64,000 bases of DNA from assembly GCF_012290005.1 (NCBI RefSeq), contig NZ_JAAXMS010000003.1:558001-622000 (forward strand), read 5' to 3'. The notes under the pieces were generated by a model. That model made no database searches, was not told where the DNA came from, and was given only the letters and a program-made list of their open reading frames with translations. This stretch comes from Crateriforma spongiae (GTDB taxonomy: Bacteria; Planctomycetota; Planctomycetia; Pirellulales; Pirellulaceae). This document shows positions 56,054 through 64,000 of the stretch, piece by piece. The first letter of the stretch is position 1; each line of letters begins with the position of its first letter. A program made the position numbers and the translations under genes.

Positions 56054-56734
56054 CTACAGCGATTTGATACGGACGTTTCGAAACTTGACCGCATCGCCGT
56101 GGCCGGCAAAACCAAAGTGACCCTCTACACGATCCTTGCCGGGGTGCGGACGGTCGGCCAAGTATTCATCGATCTTCGACAAATCCGTGTTCAGGATCTC
56201 TTGGCCATTCAACACGACACGAATGGTGGGTCCGATCACGGTGACTTCTTGTTCGTTCCACTGACCAACCGGCTTCAACGCGCCACGTTTGGCTGCCGCC
56301 ATGCCATAGGCGCTGCCGTGGAACTGTCGATCGTCCAAGTTGGCATAATCGGGATGCGTGTTGTCCAGTACCTGCAATTCACACATGCCGACGTAGGCGG
56401 GATCACCCTTTCCCGGAAAACGAATGGCCAGACCATTGTTTCCCCGTGGCGGCAACTGGAATTCCAATCGGACCACAAAGTCCCCGTACACTTCCTTGGT
56501 GTAAAGGTTTCCGCCGTGCTTGGCTTTGCACTGGATCGCCCCATCAACCACCTCGTAACCGTCAACCGCGCCGGTCCAACCGTCCAAGGATTGTCCATCG
56601 AAGAGGGTGACGAATCCTTCTTCGCTGGTCGCATCGGCGACAGACGCAGGCTCATCGCCCCGAGCGGATACATTGATCGTCAGCGACAACAACAAACAAG
56701 CAAAGGCAACGTGGATACCAAGTTGGTTTTTCAT
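56054..56734 (-). CDS. Exported DUF1080 (3-keto-disaccharide hydrolase-like) protein
   Basis: A 226-residue protein with a signal peptide (LGIHVAFACLLLSLTINVSARG). The DUF1080 concanavalin-like sandwich follows: EGFVTLFDGQSLDGWTGAVDGYEVVDGAIQC, the E/D-containing FVVRLEFQLPPRGNNGLAIRFPGKGDPAYVGMCELQVLD, and GHFGFAGHGDAVKFRNVRIKSL at the end. Some family members hydrolyse 3-ketosugars. ATG at 56732-56734 starts the signal; the open frame extends further. Confidence 0.85.
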   Translation of the reverse strand: MKNQLGIHVAFACLLLSLTINVSARGDEPASVADATSEEGFVTLFDGQSLDGWTGAVDGYEVVDGAIQCKAKHGGNLYTKEVYGDFVVRLEFQLPPRGNNGLAIRFPGKGDPAYVGMCELQVLDNTHPDYANLDDRQFHGSAYGMAAAKRGALKPVGQWNEQEVTVIGPTIRVVLNGQEILNTDLSKIDEYLADRPHPGKDRVEGHFGFAGHGDAVKFRNVRIKSL

Positions 56735-56940
56735 GCTGATTCGGGGGCCAAAGTTTTTGGGCGGATTGCTTTGGTCGTGGTTCAAAAGACGCGATTCAGA
56801 CATCGGTGAATCGCACCACGCCGGTCCACCAGGATAACACAGGCGTATCCAAACATAAGCGATGAAGGTGGCCACTCTATCGGTCGGTCACCGCTAGTCC
56901 GCACGTGTGCCCACCGACATTCTCCGCCGGTTGCCAAACG

Positions 56941-58137
56941 TTATTCCGTTTCCCAGCGGATGGCCAACAGTCGAGCCAGCATTAAGAAACCAAAGGTGCA
57001 AGCCAACAAAACAACCAACTGTGGGGCGAGTGTGGATACCGGCAGGTCACGCCAAAAGACCTTGTCAAAACCGTCCAGTGCCCACGCATTGAAGGTCCAC
57101 AACCCGGCCTGACGCAATGAATCGCTCATCACGTAACGCGGCACCATCGATCCGCCCAACGCACTCATCGTCAGAATCAAGATGACTGACAACCCATTCA
57201 GTTGGCCTCGGGAACGACAAAGTGTTGCCAAAGCCAAACCGAAGGCCGCGGCCGCGGCAGAGGTCACACATGTCATGACGATGAATCCGTCCAGGTGACG
57301 CCAAAGGTCGACGCCGAAGACGATCATTGCCCAGATAAACATCACGCTGACTTGGACCATTCCCAGCATCGTTTGATAGAACCACTTGCCCAGCAACAAT
57401 TGGTCCATCGACAAACGTGTGCTTAGCAAACGATCAAGGGTTTGGTTTTCCTTCTCTTCCAGCATCGCACCGCCGGCGCCCGCGGCACCGAACAGCAAAA
57501 ACATCACCGCGATGCCTGCCGCGTACATGCTGACGACCGGATTGGATTTTCCTGATTTCATTACGTCCACGACTTGAACGTCGGCCATGGCGGCGGCCGG
57601 CTTGGCGTTGACGTCACTGACCCACGTCGTGCTTTGTTCGGCACTTTCATCCACATCGTCGCTGGACGCGGATCCCATGGCTGATGCGGCCATCACGGAC
57701 ATGCCGGATGATCCGGCCGCATGGACCATCAGCGTTCGGGTGACCAAGGCGTTGACAACTTGTGGTGCCACTTGATCTGAAGTGTCGGCCAATAAATCCG
57801 CACGGATCTCGGCGTCGGTTCCGGTCAGGACGATCGCAATCGTGACGCTGCCGCCGCGTACCAAGTCCTGCGCATCCTGTCGGGTCAGGACTTGTTCGCC
57901 TTGTTGCATCAAGCGAAGTCCTGGGCTATCACGGATCTCCGATGCAATGGCCTGACTTGTCTCGGATTCGACTTCATCGACCACCACCGCCTTGATTCTT
58001 GGCGTGGTGCCCATGCCGCGTCCGAAAATCACAGCGAAGATGCTGAAGAATGCGATCGGCACGATGAACGTCATCACCAGTTCCACACGGTTGTGGACCA
58101 GTCGACGAAAACCGGTTTGGATGACCGTCCAAATCAT
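56941..58137 (-). CDS. ABC-2 type transporter permease
   Basis: A 398-residue membrane protein: one N-terminal span (MTFIVPIAFFSIFAVIFG), a large extracytoplasmic loop of about 170 residues, then five C-terminal spans including AGIAVMFLLFGAAGAGGAM and the EKENQTLDRLLSTRLSMDQLLLGKW loop that is diagnostic of ABC-2 exporters (YhiH/DrrB type). It follows the ATPase gene on the same strand after 9 bases; together they make a half-transporter pair for export of an unknown compound. Confidence 0.88.
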   Translation of the reverse strand: MIWTVIQTGFRRLVHNRVELVMTFIVPIAFFSIFAVIFGRGMGTTPRIKAVVVDEVESETSQAIASEIRDSPGLRLMQQGEQVLTRQDAQDLVRGGSVTIAIVLTGTDAEIRADLLADTSDQVAPQVVNALVTRTLMVHAAGSSGMSVMAASAMGSASSDDVDESAEQSTTWVSDVNAKPAAAMADVQVVDVMKSGKSNPVVSMYAAGIAVMFLLFGAAGAGGAMLEEKENQTLDRLLSTRLSMDQLLLGKWFYQTMLGMVQVSVMFIWAMIVFGVDLWRHLDGFIVMTCVTSAAAAAFGLALATLCRSRGQLNGLSVILILTMSALGGSMVPRYVMSDSLRQAGLWTFNAWALDGFDKVFWRDLPVSTLAPQLVVLLACTFGFLMLARLLAIRWETE

Positions 58138-58146
58138 GGCCGCGTG

Positions 58147-59100
58147 TCAATCTCGCAAATCGTGTCCGGTCAGATGCAAAAAAACGTCGTGCAGAGTCGG
58201 GGCTTGGACTTCGACGTCGTGAATGGCAAAGCCTTGTTGCCTTGCGGATTCAAGAACGCCGGGCAATTCACGGCCGACATCATCAATCTTTGCGGTCAAC
58301 GTTGCGAATCGGCGTGCACCGGCGGTCACCGTTTCCCGTTGATGCTGCGGTCCGCTTCCCAGGTCCCTGTGGTGCGGCGGTGGCGGTGATTGCGATGCCT
58401 GGTCGACACGCAGACGGACCAGACGCTGGGGACCGACGGTTTGAGCCACCAGTTGATCAAAATTGCCTTCGGCGACGACGCGGCCCTGGTCGACGATGAC
58501 GATTTTGTCGCTTTGTGACTGGGCTTCGTCCAAATGATGGGTCGTCAACAAAATCGACGTTCCGGCCGCATTCAAATCGTTCAGCATTGAAAATATTCGA
58601 TGACGACTTTGCGGATCCACGCCCACGGTCGGTTCGTCCAGAAGAATCAGGTGCGGCCGATGCAACACACCGCACGCCAGATTGACACGTCGTTTCATGC
58701 CACCGGAAAATCCCGCCACCAATTCGTCGGCGCGGCCGTCCAGGCCTGTCCAGTGGAGTGCCCAGTCAATCCGGTCGGCCAGTTTGTCACCACGCAGTCC
58801 GTGGAATCGACCGAACGTGTAGAAGTTCTGCTTCGCGGACAGATCGCCATACACGGCGATGTCTTGAGGAACCAATCCGATCCCGTCGCGGACTCCGGCT
58901 TCGTCGATTGGTCGACCTGAAAGCGTGATCGAACCCGAATCGGGCCGGGTCCGACCGGAGATACAGCGTATCGTGGTGGTTTTGCCCGCACCGTTGGGTC
59001 CCAATAACGCGACCCGCCGGCCTTCGCCCATCGTAAACGTCACCCCGTCGACCGCGCGGGTCGAACCGAACGACTTTCGCAGGTCTTGGATTTGTAGCAA
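58147..59100 (-). CDS. ABC-2 type transporter ATP-binding protein
   Basis: A 317-residue ATPase. Walker A GPNGAGKT at 34-41, signature FSGGM at 131-135, Walker B LILLDEPT at 151-158 and H-loop TTHHLDEAQ. The C-terminal about 95 residues after the ATPase are specific to the DrrA/CcmA-type exporters and include a Pro/His-rich patch (SPPPPHHRDLG). It partners with the permease encoded directly downstream. The 302-bp gap 59101-59402 to the divergent sthA gene holds only the two promoters in principle; none was identified. Confidence 0.9.
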   Translation of the reverse strand: MLQIQDLRKSFGSTRAVDGVTFTMGEGRRVALLGPNGAGKTTTIRCISGRTRPDSGSITLSGRPIDEAGVRDGIGLVPQDIAVYGDLSAKQNFYTFGRFHGLRGDKLADRIDWALHWTGLDGRADELVAGFSGGMKRRVNLACGVLHRPHLILLDEPTVGVDPQSRHRIFSMLNDLNAAGTSILLTTHHLDEAQSQSDKIVIVDQGRVVAEGNFDQLVAQTVGPQRLVRLRVDQASQSPPPPHHRDLGSGPQHQRETVTAGARRFATLTAKIDDVGRELPGVLESARQQGFAIHDVEVQAPTLHDVFLHLTGHDLRD

Positions 59101-59402
59101 GGCTTTGGGGCTCGGCCAAAAATCAGGCGGTCAGAACGGTAGGGTCACCAGCGGTACGATTACCGGCAGATCGTACCGCAAACGCCAGGATGATCGAAAC
59201 AGCGAACTGTTGGGGGATTCTTTGGTCCCACGGGCCCGCAAAATCGCATTAATGTGGTTCCGATGCCCGTTGCGGACCCCGGGCGATGCCGCAGCACGGT
59301 CTGGACGCTGTCTCGGGGTATCGTAAAACCTTGGGCACCGGCGTACCCAGTACGTCGACTCGTTTGGACTTTTGGCGATGAAAGCAGGGATCGACCGACA
59401 CA

Positions 59403-60794
59403 ATGACTACATCGAACTTTCACTACGATCTGTTTGTGATCGGGACCGGCCCCGGCGGCGAGGGCGCCGCGATGCAGGCGGCCAAGGGCGGTTTGCGGGT
59501 CGGCGTGGCCGAACGGTACCGACAGATCGGCGGCGGCTGCACCCACTGGGGCACCATCCCCAGCAAAGCCCTGCGTTACGCGGTGACCAGCACGATGCGA
59601 TCGTTGCGCAACCCGGTGCTGCGGGAAATGGGGGTGAACGTCAGCCCGTCGATGGCCCAATTGCAACGGGGCACCCAGTCGATCATCGGCAAACAGGTCA
59701 GCATGCGGCAGTCGTTTTACGACCGCAATCACGTTCCGGTACACCGTGGCCAATGCCGGTTCGTCGACGAACACACCGTGCAAGTCGATGACGGCGAACT
59801 GATCCGATCCAAGTTTTTTGTCGTCGCCACCGGCACCCGACCCTGGCGTCCGCCGGGCGTCGATTTTGATCACCCGCGCGTCTTTGACAGCGACACGATT
59901 TTGGATCTGGAAGAACGTCCCGATTCGATCACGGTCTACGGTGCCGGTGTCATCGGCACCGAATACGCGTCGATGTTTCGGAACCTAGGAATCAAAGTCA
60001 ACCTGGTCAACTCGCGTTCCAAATTGCTGGAATTCTTGGACGACGAAATCATCGATGCACTTTCCTATCACTTGCGTGACCAGGGCGTCATCATCCGTCA
60101 CAACGAGTCCATGGATTCGATCGATCCGCAAGACGATGGCGTGATCTTGACCCTGAAAAGTGGCAAGCGTTTGAAGACCGACGTCTTGCTGTGGGCCAAC
60201 GGCCGCCAAGGCAATACCGATGACTTGGGACTGGACAACATTCCGATCGAAGCCAACCGCCGTGGCCAAATCGATGTGAATGAACAGTTCCAGACCGTGC
60301 TGCCGCACATCTATGCCGTCGGTGATGTGATCGGAATGCCGTCACTGGCCAGCGCCGCGTACACCCAAGGCCGTGCCGCCGCGATGCATTTGTTGGGAAC
60401 CGCGGACGGAAACCTGCGGGTTCACGACATTCCGACGGGAATCTATACCAGCCCGGAAATCAGTTCGGTCGGACGAAATGAGCGTGAGTTGACCGAAGCT
60501 TGTATTCCCTATGAAGTCGGCCAAGCACAGTTCCGCAGCCTGGCAAGGGCCCAGATCACCGGCAGCACCACCGGCATGTTGAAACTGTTGTTCCATCGCG
60601 ACACGCGTGAAATCCTGGGCGTGCACTGCTTCGGTGCCAACGCTTCGGAAATCATTCACATCGGCCAAGCGATCATGAATCAGCCGGGTGAACACAACAC
60701 GATCAACTACTTCATCGAAACGACGTTCAACTATCCGACGATGGCCGAAGCGTATCGCGTGGCGGCCCTGAACGGTGTCAATCGGTTGTTTTAG
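59403..60794 (+). CDS. sthA: Soluble pyridine nucleotide transhydrogenase
   Basis: A 463-residue FAD enzyme that exchanges reducing equivalents between NADPH and NAD. FAD loop GTGPGG at 14-19, [16 protein letters not shown] at 43-58 with the single Cys46 and Thr51 in place of the redox-active disulfide of lipoamide dehydrogenase, which marks SthA. NAD(P) loop [13 protein letters not shown], the FAD-binding IYAVGDVIG, and the C-terminal dimer domain follow. Length matches the family. Confidence 0.92.
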   Translation: MTTSNFHYDLFVIGTGPGGEGAAMQAAKGGLRVGVAERYRQIGGGCTHWGTIPSKALRYAVTSTMRSLRNPVLREMGVNVSPSMAQLQRGTQSIIGKQVSMRQSFYDRNHVPVHRGQCRFVDEHTVQVDDGELIRSKFFVVATGTRPWRPPGVDFDHPRVFDSDTILDLEERPDSITVYGAGVIGTEYASMFRNLGIKVNLVNSRSKLLEFLDDEIIDALSYHLRDQGVIIRHNESMDSIDPQDDGVILTLKSGKRLKTDVLLWANGRQGNTDDLGLDNIPIEANRRGQIDVNEQFQTVLPHIYAVGDVIGMPSLASAAYTQGRAAAMHLLGTADGNLRVHDIPTGIYTSPEISSVGRNERELTEACIPYEVGQAQFRSLARAQITGSTTGMLKLLFHRDTREILGVHCFGANASEIIHIGQAIMNQPGEHNTINYFIETTFNYPTMAEAYRVAALNGVNRLF

Positions 60795-60801
60795 CAGCAC
60801 G

Positions 60802-60822
60802 CCGTGATCGTCTCGGTCACGG
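60802..60822. terminator. Hairpin between sthA and the RNase gene
   Basis: CCGTGA (60802-60807) pairs with TCACGG (60817-60822), with a small CG/CG inner pair, 8 bases after the sthA stop. No T-run. The genes converge here, so it may serve either transcript. Confidence 0.35.
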
Positions 60823-60891
60823 GGAATCGACCTGGCTGTGAACTTGGTCGAATCCAAACCTGTGACCGAGACATCGACGTCGAAAGAATTT

Positions 60892-62496
60892 CTAAGCGTC
60901 GATTTCGACGCGGTTGCCGTGTTCGTCGCGGCAGTCCAGTTCCAAGTGTTCGGGGAACAGGCCTTCGCTGCCCAAGATTTGCACGGTCATCTTGCCGGAA
61001 TCTTCCATCTCGGTCACTTCGCGACGTTTCTTGTTGTTCAAGTACGCAGCAACGGTATCGTTCACCCGAACGGTGACACGGTTGATGTGCTCGTTCTTGA
61101 CGGCCAGGGCCAACATGCGGATGACTTCGATCGACATGCTTTCGGCGGTTTTGACCAATCCGCGTCCCTGGCAACACGGGCAATCTTGATAGATGGTTCG
61201 CTTCAAGCCCGGACGAATCCGCTGGCGTGTCATTTCGATCAAACCGAACGGGCTGGTTCGTAAGATTTTGGTCCGCGCCTTGTCCTCGGACATCGCGTCA
61301 CGCAAAGCGCGTTCGACTTTGCGGCGATGGCTTTCCTTTCGCATGTCGATGAAGTCGTTGACGATCACACCACCAAGGTCACGCAAACGCAATTGGCGAG
61401 CGATTTCCTTGGCCGCTGACAAGTTCAAGCGGAACGCGTTTTCTTCGGCCGAATCGTTGCCACGAAAATTACCGCTGTTCACGTCGATCGCCACCAACGC
61501 TTCGGTGGGATCGATCACGATGCTACCGCCGTCGGGCAACGGAACCTGCCGCTGATTGATTTGGACAATCTCCTCTTCCAGCTTGTACTTGTGGAACAAC
61601 GGTTCCCGTCCCTCGTACAGGCTCAGCCGATCGGCCACCCGCGGCATCACCATCTTTAGAAAGTCACGTGCTTGGTCGTAGCTTTCTTTTTCGTCGATGA
61701 CGATTTCGTCGATCTCGTCACTGAAAATGTCGCGGATGGTACGAATGATCAGATCACTTTCGGCGTAAATCTCACCGGGATCCTTCTTGTTCTTCACGCG
61801 GCGGACGATCGCTTTCCACAATCGCAACAGGTATTCCAAGTCGCGTTGCAGTTCCTGTTCCTTGCGTCCCGCGCCGGCGGTCCGGACGATGAAGCCCAGG
61901 CCTTTGGGCGGGTTCAGTGACAACAGGCATCGCTTCAATCGTTTGCGATCGTCTTCGTCTTCGATTTTGCGGCTGACACCGACGCGGCCGAGCGCCGGCA
62001 TCAACACCAGATAGCGGCCGGGGATGCTGATGTAGGTGCTAAGCGTGGGGCCTTTGGTTCCGATGCCTTCCTTGATCACCTGGACCAGGACTTCGTCGCC
62101 ACGTTTGAAGATCTCTTGGATCGGCGGCTTCACGCGGGGGCGACCACCCTTGAAGACTCGTTTGCCGCCACGGCCCGATTCACGTGCGCGGCGTGCGGAC
62201 GCTTCGGCCATTTCGTCCGATTCCCGCATGATTTCTTCGGGGTCGTAACCGCCTTGGCGAAAGTATTGCGGTTCGACATCGCTGATGTGCAGAAAGCCGT
62301 TGCGTCCGACGCCAAAGTCGACGAAGGCCGCTTGGATGCTGGGTTCAAGGTTGACGATTTTGCCCCGATAGATGTTGCCCGCAAATGCTTCGACGCTCTT
62401 GCGTTCCATGTACAGCTCTTCCAGCCGATTGTCCTTCAAAATGGCAATGCGGCTTTCTTCGGGCTGCAAAACGTTGATCAACATTTTGGTCGTCAT
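60892..62496 (-). CDS. Ribonuclease E/G family protein
   Basis: A 534-residue endonuclease for mRNA decay and rRNA processing. The S1 domain (NIYRGKIVNLEPSIQAAFVDFG) contains an insertion of about 55 basic residues (ASARRARESGRGGKRVFKGG). The catalytic domain has AIDVNSGNFRG and VNDFIDMRKESHRR, with the two metal-binding Asp residues, and the zinc-link DCPCCQGRG. The protein is short, without the long C-terminal scaffold of E. coli RNase E, so it is nearer to RNase G. ATG at 62494-62496 is preceded by GAGGTGA. It lies 106 bases after a TIGR03936 gene on the same strand. Confidence 0.93.
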   Translation of the reverse strand: MTTKMLINVLQPEESRIAILKDNRLEELYMERKSVEAFAGNIYRGKIVNLEPSIQAAFVDFGVGRNGFLHISDVEPQYFRQGGYDPEEIMRESDEMAEASARRARESGRGGKRVFKGGRPRVKPPIQEIFKRGDEVLVQVIKEGIGTKGPTLSTYISIPGRYLVLMPALGRVGVSRKIEDEDDRKRLKRCLLSLNPPKGLGFIVRTAGAGRKEQELQRDLEYLLRLWKAIVRRVKNKKDPGEIYAESDLIIRTIRDIFSDEIDEIVIDEKESYDQARDFLKMVMPRVADRLSLYEGREPLFHKYKLEEEIVQINQRQVPLPDGGSIVIDPTEALVAIDVNSGNFRGNDSAEENAFRLNLSAAKEIARQLRLRDLGGVIVNDFIDMRKESHRRKVERALRDAMSEDKARTKILRTSPFGLIEMTRQRIRPGLKRTIYQDCPCCQGRGLVKTAESMSIEVIRMLALAVKNEHINRVTVRVNDTVAAYLNNKKRREVTEMEDSGKMTVQILGSEGLFPEHLELDCRDEHGNRVEIDA

Positions 62497-62602
62497 CGTT
62501 GGTTCACCTCGTTCGGTGTTGGGCCGGCTGGATGTCGGCATTCGTGTTTGATTCAACCGCCAAGGCGAATCGCCAAAGAAAAACTTTGGGGTCAACGAAT
62601 GC

Positions 62603-63369
62603 TTACATGGACGCCGACGGTTTCAGTGTTTCGTGGTCGGATCCCGGCGGTGTGGCCACCGCGTATTGGTCGGGATCGTCGGGTGTAAAGTCTTTGACCA
62701 GCACGACTCGCGTGCGGGTGATGGTGGATCCGGCGGGGATCCAGTGTTGGACATTCATCAATTCCAGGACATCGCCTGGTTTCAACGCGGCGCCGTCGAC
62801 GCTGTTCATCGACAAGTGCAAACGCTGTTGGTGTTCGAATTGGGGATCGGCTGCCACGCGGTCGTGTGATTCACTTGCATCGCACAGCTGCATCACGGGG
62901 ACTTGTTGGGACAGATCCGCGGTCACGGTTTTCTGTTTCCGCTGGACCGAAACATGAGGCTCGTCTTTCAAACGCTGGATCGATGATTCGACCGCCGCCA
63001 GATCGGCATCGGCGGGAATCGTGATCACATAATCGGCACTCTGCAGACGCGCCTTGCCGAAACCTTCGGGAAGCCGCGCGACGCTGCGGATCAGCAAACC
63101 CGGTTGCCGGTCGCCGGCCAGCACCGCCAACAAATCGGTCGGTGCCGGAGATTCGGTCAATTCGATTTCAACGACTTCGTCCAGGCTTTCGATGCCCAAC
63201 GCCAAAGCCGATGGGAATCCGATCCGCGGTTTGGGGTGAAAGCCCTCGGTCATCGACAGCGGCAAACGCACACGGCGGGCCAACCGTTCCCACAAGGTTG
63301 CCAAGTCCCGATGGCTGATCCAACGCAGCAAGCCGACTTTGGCGAAACGAATGCGATAGCGGACGCGCA

Positions 63370-63370
<1 letters not shown>
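62603..63370 (-). CDS. TIGR03936/DUF2344 family protein
   Basis: A 255-residue protein that opens MRVRYRIRFAKVGLLRWISHRDLATLWERLARRV, continues with LSMTEGFHPKPRIGFPSALALGIESLDEVVEIEL, and has a second half of similar beta/alpha type. These are the hallmarks of TIGR03936, which in many bacteria stands next to or is fused to a radical SAM protein and precedes rng or rplU. Function is not established. ATG overlaps the ptsI stop by one base (TGATG). It sits between ptsI and the RNase gene as one probable operon. Confidence 0.85.

Positions 63371-64000
<630 letters not shown>

Overview
The window looks like chromosomal DNA of a marine planctomycete of the Pirellulaceae/Rhodopirellula type. This is an inference from gene content: paired DUF1501 and DUF1549/DUF1553 genes, a formylglycine sulfatase, several secreted PQQ-propeller, DUF1080 and SHD1 proteins, ECF sigma factors with membrane partners, Hanks-type kinases, a large RAYT-like transposase, many GTG/TTG starts and few canonical Shine-Dalgarno sites. 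There is no phage, plasmid or CRISPR signature. The only mobile-looking segment is at about 3.78-5.39 kb.

Layout. 1-8.3 kb: a truncated TIM-barrel gene; an ABC ATPase fused to an MlaE permease; small coiled-coil and membrane proteins; a RAYT-like transposase with repeats at its borders; a kinase downstream of accD; and an MBL-fold hydrolase. 8.4-13.4 kb is the translation/transcription core: tRNA-Thr(TGT), Tyr(GTA), Gly(TCC), Thr(GGT), tuf, a strong terminator, tRNA-Trp, secE, nusG, rplK and another strong terminator. This is the Escherichia coli tufB gene order, except that rplA does not follow rplK. 13.4-24.8 kb: a 1,282-residue kinase-ATPase, a Gfo/Idh/MocA oxidoreductase, glgC, an SHD1-domain protein coupled to protoporphyrinogen oxidase, and a nucleotidyltransferase. 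24.8-34.2 kb: a copper P-type ATPase coupled to a deoxyhypusine-synthase-like gene, a lipase-like hydrolase, a PQQ propeller, a lipoprotein, gap and a methyltransferase. 34.4-40.3 kb is one minus-strand block: DUF1549/DUF1553 protein, DUF1501 protein, ECF sigma factor, and a membrane protein that joins a putative anti-sigma region to a diverged cytochrome-like DUF1549/1553 module. 40.6-49 kb: rpe coupled to a histidine-phosphatase-fold protein without catalytic histidines, a sulfatase, and large secreted or membrane proteins. 49-54.4 kb: two ExbD genes and a TPR protein in an overlapping operon, behind a leader with a very strong terminator; then an ECF sigma factor and a LuxR-type regulator with a degenerate receiver. 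54.8-64 kb: an acidic membrane protein, birA, a DUF1080 protein, an ABC-2 exporter, sthA, RNase E/G, a TIGR03936 protein and the 3' part of ptsI.

The genes fall into house-keeping groups (translation core; biotin/fatty-acid genes accD and birA; central carbon genes gap, rpe, glgC, sthA and ptsI) and secretion/surface groups typical of planctomycetes. The most unusual items are the sigma/anti-sigma-cytochrome operon, the twin-ExbD operon with its attenuator-like leader, the catalytically dead phosphatase paired with rpe, the MlaF-MlaE fusion and the repeat-flanked RAYT element. All functional calls rest on reading motifs by eye; no database search was run.
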